Assembly: GCA_015056565.1 (NCBI GenBank)
Contig: SVGB01000005.1
Location: 1-64,000 of the forward strand
Direction of reading: 5' to 3'
DNA: 64,000 bases
Source: Butyrivibrio sp.
GTDB taxonomy: Bacteria > Bacillota > Clostridia > Lachnospirales > Lachnospiraceae
Shown here in pieces: positions 60,025-64,000 of this stretch. Below the pieces are notes generated by a model. It made no database searches. It was not told the DNA's origin and was given only the letters and a program-made list of their open reading frames with translations. Position 1 is the stretch's first letter. Each line of letters opens with the position of its first letter. The position numbers and the translations under genes were made by a program.

Positions 60025-61380
60025 ATGGCAAAGACCAAGGACAGGCTGACTAGCCTTTCTAATAGATTTTATAATGAGGGCCTTGAGAAAGCTTCTGTTC
60101 GAGATATGACAGGGGCCATTAATTCTCTAAGGGACAGTCTCAAGTTTAACAAGAACAATATTGATGCCCGAAATCTTCTGGGACTTATTTACTACGAGAC
60201 AGGAGAGGTAGTTCCTGCACTTTCAGAGTGGGTTATCAGTAAGAACCTGAAAGCTGAGGACAATGTAGCTGACAGCTATATGGACATGGTAAGAAACAAC
60301 CCCTCAGAGCTTGAGACCATAAATCAGACTATCAAGAAGTTTAATATTGCCCTTAACTACTGCCATCAGGACAGCCTTGATCTGGCAGTTATCCAGCTTA
60401 AGAAGGTGCTTTCTTTAAACTCCAAGTTTATCAAAGCCCATCTTTTGCTTGCTCTTTTATATCTTAAGAATGGTAACTTTGACAGAGCCAAGATCGAGTC
60501 TCAGAAGGCTCTTAAACTGGACTCTGGTTCAGTTCTTGCCAAGCGCTATCTCAAGGAAGCGGACAGCATGCTTCTTCCAGGTGAGAGTGGCAAACTTGTT
60601 TCTGATGTTGCTTCAGCTGAAAGCGATGATGTCATCAGATACAACAGCGGAAACGAGATGATCATTCAGCCCATCAAGAAGTCTGCAATCTCAAGATCCA
60701 ACTCAATCTGGGGCATTCTTCTTGGAATAGTTTTAGGAGTGGCAGTGGCGTGCTTTTTGATTCTGCCACAGCGTGTACAGAGCATCAACTCCAGCAATCA
60801 GGAAAAGATTGCCAAGATCAGTGAGGAGTCTGACGCAAAATCAGCCCAGATCGTTGAGTACGAGCAGCAGGTAACAAGGCTTCAGCAGCAGATTGAGAGT
60901 CTGAATGCTCAGGTTACTGATTATGAGGGCGTTGATTCTACTTCAGCAGCTATGAACAGTCTTATGAAGGCTGTTGACATATATATGGAAGATTCATCAG
61001 ATATAGAGGGAATGGCTGATGCCATGTCAGGACTGGATCTTGACGCCATAAGCGGTGATGTATCACCTGAGTTTACTGCCCTTTATGACATGCTGATGAC
61101 CAAGGTAGGGCCTGAGCTGGCTACTTCTTATTACAATACAGGTTACGATGCCTACAAGGCTGAGAACTATGAAGTGGCTATCACTAACCTCTCCAAGGCC
61201 TACCAGTATGACAACACCAATGTCAATACTCTGTATTATCTGGGTAATGCATATTATGCCAACAATGATTTGGACAAGGCAAAAGAAGTGTTCGACGCAG
61301 TGATCACTAATTTCCCTAATACTCAGTCTGCATCTGCTGCTGAGACGAAACTTGCGGAGATCAATAATTCAAATGGTTAA
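60025..61380 (+). CDS. TPR-repeat membrane protein with coiled coil
   Basis: About 451 residues. Cytosolic N-terminal TPRs (about 10-175; IDARNLLGLIYYETGEVVPA, KAHLLLALLYLKNGNFDRAK), one membrane helix (about 233-252, IWGILLGIVLGVAVACFLIL), an outside coiled coil (about 260-300, with QQVTRLQQQIESLNAQVTDY) and C-terminal TPRs (about 370-440, TNVNTLYYLGNAYYANNDLD). A scaffold spanning the membrane is likely, next to MBOAT and SGNH genes. ATG 60025 chosen; GTG 60019 is an alternative. The MBOAT gene begins inside its last codons. Confidence 0.85.
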   Translation: MAKTKDRLTSLSNRFYNEGLEKASVRDMTGAINSLRDSLKFNKNNIDARNLLGLIYYETGEVVPALSEWVISKNLKAEDNVADSYMDMVRNNPSELETINQTIKKFNIALNYCHQDSLDLAVIQLKKVLSLNSKFIKAHLLLALLYLKNGNFDRAKIESQKALKLDSGSVLAKRYLKEADSMLLPGESGKLVSDVASAESDDVIRYNSGNEMIIQPIKKSAISRSNSIWGILLGIVLGVAVACFLILPQRVQSINSSNQEKIAKISEESDAKSAQIVEYEQQVTRLQQQIESLNAQVTDYEGVDSTSAAMNSLMKAVDIYMEDSSDIEGMADAMSGLDLDAISGDVSPEFTALYDMLMTKVGPELATSYYNTGYDAYKAENYEVAITNLSKAYQYDNTNVNTLYYLGNAYYANNDLDKAKEVFDAVITNFPNTQSASAAETKLAEINNSNG

Positions 61381-62737
61381 TTTTTCAGACCTTAACTTTA
61401 TATTTAGGTTTTTGCCTATATTTCTGATAGCATTTTACATTACACCTATTAGGTTACGAACATGGACTCTTTTTTTAGGGAGTCTTTTGTTTTATGCAGT
61501 TGGAGACCTGAGGATGCTGCCAGCTCTTTTGGCTGCAATTATAGTCAACTTTCTGTTTGGTAAGGCTCAGTTTGCGGAAAAGAGTAAATCCCTTCTCTTT
61601 TTCATTCTTGCCATCGATGCAGGAATGCTGGTGGAGTTCAAGATCCTGGGCCAGTTTGTAAACAGCTCTTTATTGCCGATCGGCATCAGTTTCTATATTT
61701 TCAAGATGATATCCTATCAGATGGACGTCTACAGTGGAAAGATCCATAAGGATGCACGTTTTATCGATGTTGCCACTTACTTTTCCATGTTCCCGCAGAT
61801 AGTCTCAGGTCCCATAATGAGATATGAGAAGTTCCTGGAAAACCCTATGCTGGATGAGGATAAGAGCAGGGATAAGAGCCTCTGGGTCCTCATTGAGGAT
61901 GGTCTTAGATACTTTATCGTTGGACTTGCCATGAAGGTTCTTATAGCAGACCATCTTTCAATGCTGTGGCATGATATAGGAACAATAGGTTATGAGAGTA
62001 TTTCTACTCCTCTTGCATGGCTTGGAGCATACGCTTATACTCTGGAACTATACTTTGACTTCTGGGGATATTCCCTGATGGCTGGTGGAATAGGTGTTAT
62101 GCTGGGTTTCCCGTTTATCGTAAACTTCGATCAGCCCTATGGAAGTGGCAGCGTATCTGAGTTTTACAGAAGATGGCATGCGACCCTTGGTTCATGGTTC
62201 AGGGACTATATCTACTTCCCGCTTGGAGGCAGCAGGAAAGGGAACTTTAGGACAGTATTTAACCTGCTGGTTGTATGGCTTGTTACTGGTTTTTGGCACG
62301 GGATCACTCCAAACTTCATCCTTTGGGGTGTAGTTTTGTTTGTTATAATAGTCTGCGAAAAGTACCTGGTATTTAAGGTGTTTCCTGATAAGCTTGGTAA
62401 GGTTGTTGGTAAGATCAATGTTCTTGTGCTTATTCCACTGACATGGGTCATCTTTGCCATAACAGATTTTGATATGCTGGCAATGTACTTTTCAAGGCTG
62501 TTCCCATTCTTTGGACAGGGAATTGTTGTAAATGACAACGACTTTTTCAAGAATATAGGGATTTACTGGATGGTCCTTTTACCAGGATTTATCCTCCTGT
62601 TCCCCAAGGTATTTGAGTTCTGGGAAAACAGACGCGGTCATATTGTGTTTAACGTTATCTGGATACTGCTATTCTGGTTCTGTATCTACAGCATCTCCGG
62701 GGCAGCAGGCAATCCATTTATGTATTTTAGATTCTGA
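61373..62737 (+). CDS. MBOAT family O-acyltransferase (AlgI/DltB-like)
   Basis: A 454-residue polytopic acyltransferase that moves acyl (often acetyl) groups across the membrane to surface polymers. Typical: LLPIGISFYIFKMISYQMDVY, ATYFSMFPQIVSGPIMRYEKF, LYFDFWGYSLMAGGIGVMLGF, FYRRWHATLGSWFRDYIYFPLGGSR and the catalytic His in LVTGFWHGITPNFILWG (about 308). ATG 61373 overlaps the preceding gene by eight bases; a TTG at 61352 is less likely. It pairs with the SGNH gene downstream as in alginate or teichoic-acid-type modification systems. Confidence 0.93.
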   Translation: MVNFSDLNFIFRFLPIFLIAFYITPIRLRTWTLFLGSLLFYAVGDLRMLPALLAAIIVNFLFGKAQFAEKSKSLLFFILAIDAGMLVEFKILGQFVNSSLLPIGISFYIFKMISYQMDVYSGKIHKDARFIDVATYFSMFPQIVSGPIMRYEKFLENPMLDEDKSRDKSLWVLIEDGLRYFIVGLAMKVLIADHLSMLWHDIGTIGYESISTPLAWLGAYAYTLELYFDFWGYSLMAGGIGVMLGFPFIVNFDQPYGSGSVSEFYRRWHATLGSWFRDYIYFPLGGSRKGNFRTVFNLLVVWLVTGFWHGITPNFILWGVVLFVIIVCEKYLVFKVFPDKLGKVVGKINVLVLIPLTWVIFAITDFDMLAMYFSRLFPFFGQGIVVNDNDFFKNIGIYWMVLLPGFILLFPKVFEFWENRRGHIVFNVIWILLFWFCIYSISGAAGNPFMYFRF

Positions 62738-62751
62738 AACGGTAGTGTGTT

Positions 62752-63771
62752 ATGAAGTTTTTGAAGGAGTGCCCAATTTTAATAGGTATTGCGCTGATAG
62801 CTGTGATCCTCACTGTTATCTCTTTTGCCTGCCAGGGCTCTGTCTATTCTGATTATGCAGAGGAGTCGGACCCAGCCAAGGTTCCTGCCCTTGCTCTTGT
62901 ATTTAAGGCAGCCAGGGATGAAGTGTTCCCCTGGAGTGGCAGTGCTGGAGCACAGGTGGCAACAGGTGAAGTCCAGGGAGAGGCAGATGGGGCCGGAGCA
63001 GAAGGCGAAGGCAGCAGTGCCACAGAGGCTGACGTAGAAGGTCAGGAAGGATCTGCGCCAGATGGCAGTGATCAGAGCGCATCTTGGCTCTATGGAGATG
63101 TAGACGCAGCCATTTCAGGAAATGACATATCAGGCAATGCTGTATCAGGTGATGACGCAGAGCCTGAAACCTACGAGTTTACTGAGGTTGATGAAGACTA
63201 CTTTACAGATGCCCTGTTTATCGGTGATTCCAGGACAGTGGGGCTTTCTGAGTACTGCGAGCCATTAGATGAGAGAGCAACATTCTATTCCAAGGTATCC
63301 CTCACCATCTATACGGTGATGGATAAGGAGTTCGTTAAGACTGATGAAGGTAAGATCAGCGTGGATGCTGCACTTAGAGAGAATCAGTTCAGCAAGATAT
63401 ACATAATGCTCGGACTTAATGAGATTGGAACCGGAGATACAGAGTATTTCTTCAATGCCTACAAAGAAGTGATCGACAGGATTATGGAGCTGCAGCCGGA
63501 TGCCATTATCTACATTCAGAGTATCATGCATGTAACGGCGGAAAAGGCACATGGCGATAAGAACTTCAACAACGAGAAGATCAATGCCAGAAACGAGGCC
63601 ATTGCCCAACTGGCAGATCAGAAGAAGATTTTCTATATCGACATGAATGAAGCGGTGGACGACGAGGACGGTAACCTTGATAAGTCCCTTTCCTTTGACG
63701 GAGTTCACCTAAAAGCTTCCTCTTATGAGAGGTGGTATGAATTTTTACTTCATAATGCCATAGTGAGGTGA
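62752..63771 (+). CDS. membrane-anchored SGNH-type O-acyltransferase/esterase
   Basis: A 339-residue protein with an N-terminal anchor (about 8-28), a Gly/Ala/Glu-rich low-complexity linker (about 65-140, including repeated ISGNDISGNAVSGDD) and a C-terminal SGNH domain. Catalytic blocks are FIGDSRTVGLSEY (about 156, Ser), MLGLNEIGTGD (about 220, Asn) and SFDGVHLKASSY (about 313, Asp and His). It follows the MBOAT gene by 14 bases, and the pair would pass acyl groups to an extracytoplasmic acceptor. The acceptor is unknown. Confidence 0.9.
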   Translation: MKFLKECPILIGIALIAVILTVISFACQGSVYSDYAEESDPAKVPALALVFKAARDEVFPWSGSAGAQVATGEVQGEADGAGAEGEGSSATEADVEGQEGSAPDGSDQSASWLYGDVDAAISGNDISGNAVSGDDAEPETYEFTEVDEDYFTDALFIGDSRTVGLSEYCEPLDERATFYSKVSLTIYTVMDKEFVKTDEGKISVDAALRENQFSKIYIMLGLNEIGTGDTEYFFNAYKEVIDRIMELQPDAIIYIQSIMHVTAEKAHGDKNFNNEKINARNEAIAQLADQKKIFYIDMNEAVDDEDGNLDKSLSFDGVHLKASSYERWYEFLLHNAIVR

Positions 63772-63775
63772 TAAA

Positions 63776-64000
63776 ATGGCTAGAGAGATGACTTTTAAGA
63801 TGGAAAGACCGGGACTCCTTCATGAGGGAGATAAGGTTACAGTTACGGAAGGTGTTCTTCCAAGTAACTATTACTACACCATCGATCCATCCCTTGCAAT
63901 GTCTGGTAACTTCCCGTTCAGGGAGAGAATGCTTGAAAGAGAGGGCGTCGTTACCAAGGTAGAGGAAAACGCAAGAGGATTCTATGTTACGGCAGTTTTC
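63776..64000 (+). CDS. 5' part of a hypothetical gene, continues past window
   Basis: The frame from ATG 63776 (behind GTGAGGTG) is open to the end of the window, 75 codons, beginning with AREMTFKMERPGLLHEGDKV. There is no signal peptide. It is beta-strand rich and I recognise no family. It lies five bases after the SGNH gene and probably belongs to the same operon. Confidence 0.7.
   Translation, partial: MAREMTFKMERPGLLHEGDKVTVTEGVLPSNYYYTIDPSLAMSGNFPFRERMLEREGVVTKVEENARGFYVTAVF

Overview
The window reads as a chromosomal segment of an anaerobic low-to-mid GC Firmicute, most likely a Lachnospiraceae member of the Butyrivibrio/Pseudobutyrivibrio type. The basis is the gene content (AddAB, a DUF4364 protein, a DUF5722 protein, a split PurH, AsnA, ECF-type S components, LRR_5/BspA-type repeats, many SGNH/DHHW-type surface proteins) and Firmicute-like expression signals (strong Shine-Dalgarno sequences, TTGACA/TATAAT promoters, GC hairpin plus T-run terminators). 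The genus is an inference from gene content only. There is no rRNA, CRISPR array or prophage. One tRNA gene (Thr, GGT) is present.

Layout. 1-290: the 3' end of a group II intron next to a broken C-terminal remnant of an Rpn-like nuclease. 372-10969: a tightly packed ten-gene envelope operon. It holds a polytopic protein, a processive GT2 glycosyltransferase, a bactofilin-like/LRR fusion, a degenerate DHHW protein, a small membrane protein, a VTC-type polyphosphate polymerase, a DUF4956 protein, a CotH-type kinase, a possible glycosidase and the WecB epimerase. This is the strongest candidate for an undescribed system. 10974-12644: a convergent HipA-kinase-like two-gene module with a tandem palindromic operator on a near-perfect promoter. 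12728-25300: housekeeping genes (HIT, an RsmH paralogue, Nudix, SfsA, DMT and MATE transporters, an MBL-fold lipoprotein, RarA, a DUF5722 protein, malic enzyme, DUF4364). 25345-26502: an SH3b-SGNH secreted protein on an almost leaderless promoter, then the tRNA. 26679-31366: an amino-sugar operon (nagB, a left-handed beta-helix acyltransferase, glmM, glmS) that joins fructose-6-P to the UDP-GlcNAc branch, the substrate pool WecB draws on. 31370-32112: a 743-bp element that is essentially one giant imperfect palindrome. 32111-35828: a GH13 glucosidase and a ZTP-riboswitch-controlled split PurH pair (PurO-type cyclohydrolase plus AICAR formyltransferase). 35935-38295: a DUF436 protein, an ECF S component, and divergently a MocR-like regulator that has lost its PLP lysine and its C-terminus. 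38439-47957: a degenerate-GGDEF/EAL protein followed by addB and addA. 47991-53558: a CPBP protease, a TPP-riboswitch-controlled thiT, asnA, a Crh-like HPr paralogue without the active histidine, and a nuclease-helicase of the DinG/XPD type. 53559-64000: an AT-rich spacer with two perfect DnaA-box 9-mers, a TPR-GGDEF diguanylate cyclase, valS, folC, and a second envelope cluster (small acidic protein, TPR membrane protein, MBOAT, SGNH protein and the start of another gene).

How it fits together. Two envelope-polymer loci (0.4-11 kb and 60-64 kb), the UDP-GlcNAc supply operon and two c-di-GMP proteins lie in one window, which suggests investment in a regulated surface polymer. Nucleotide and cofactor supply is under RNA control (ZTP and TPP riboswitches). 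All functions are assigned by reading motifs by eye; no database search was run.
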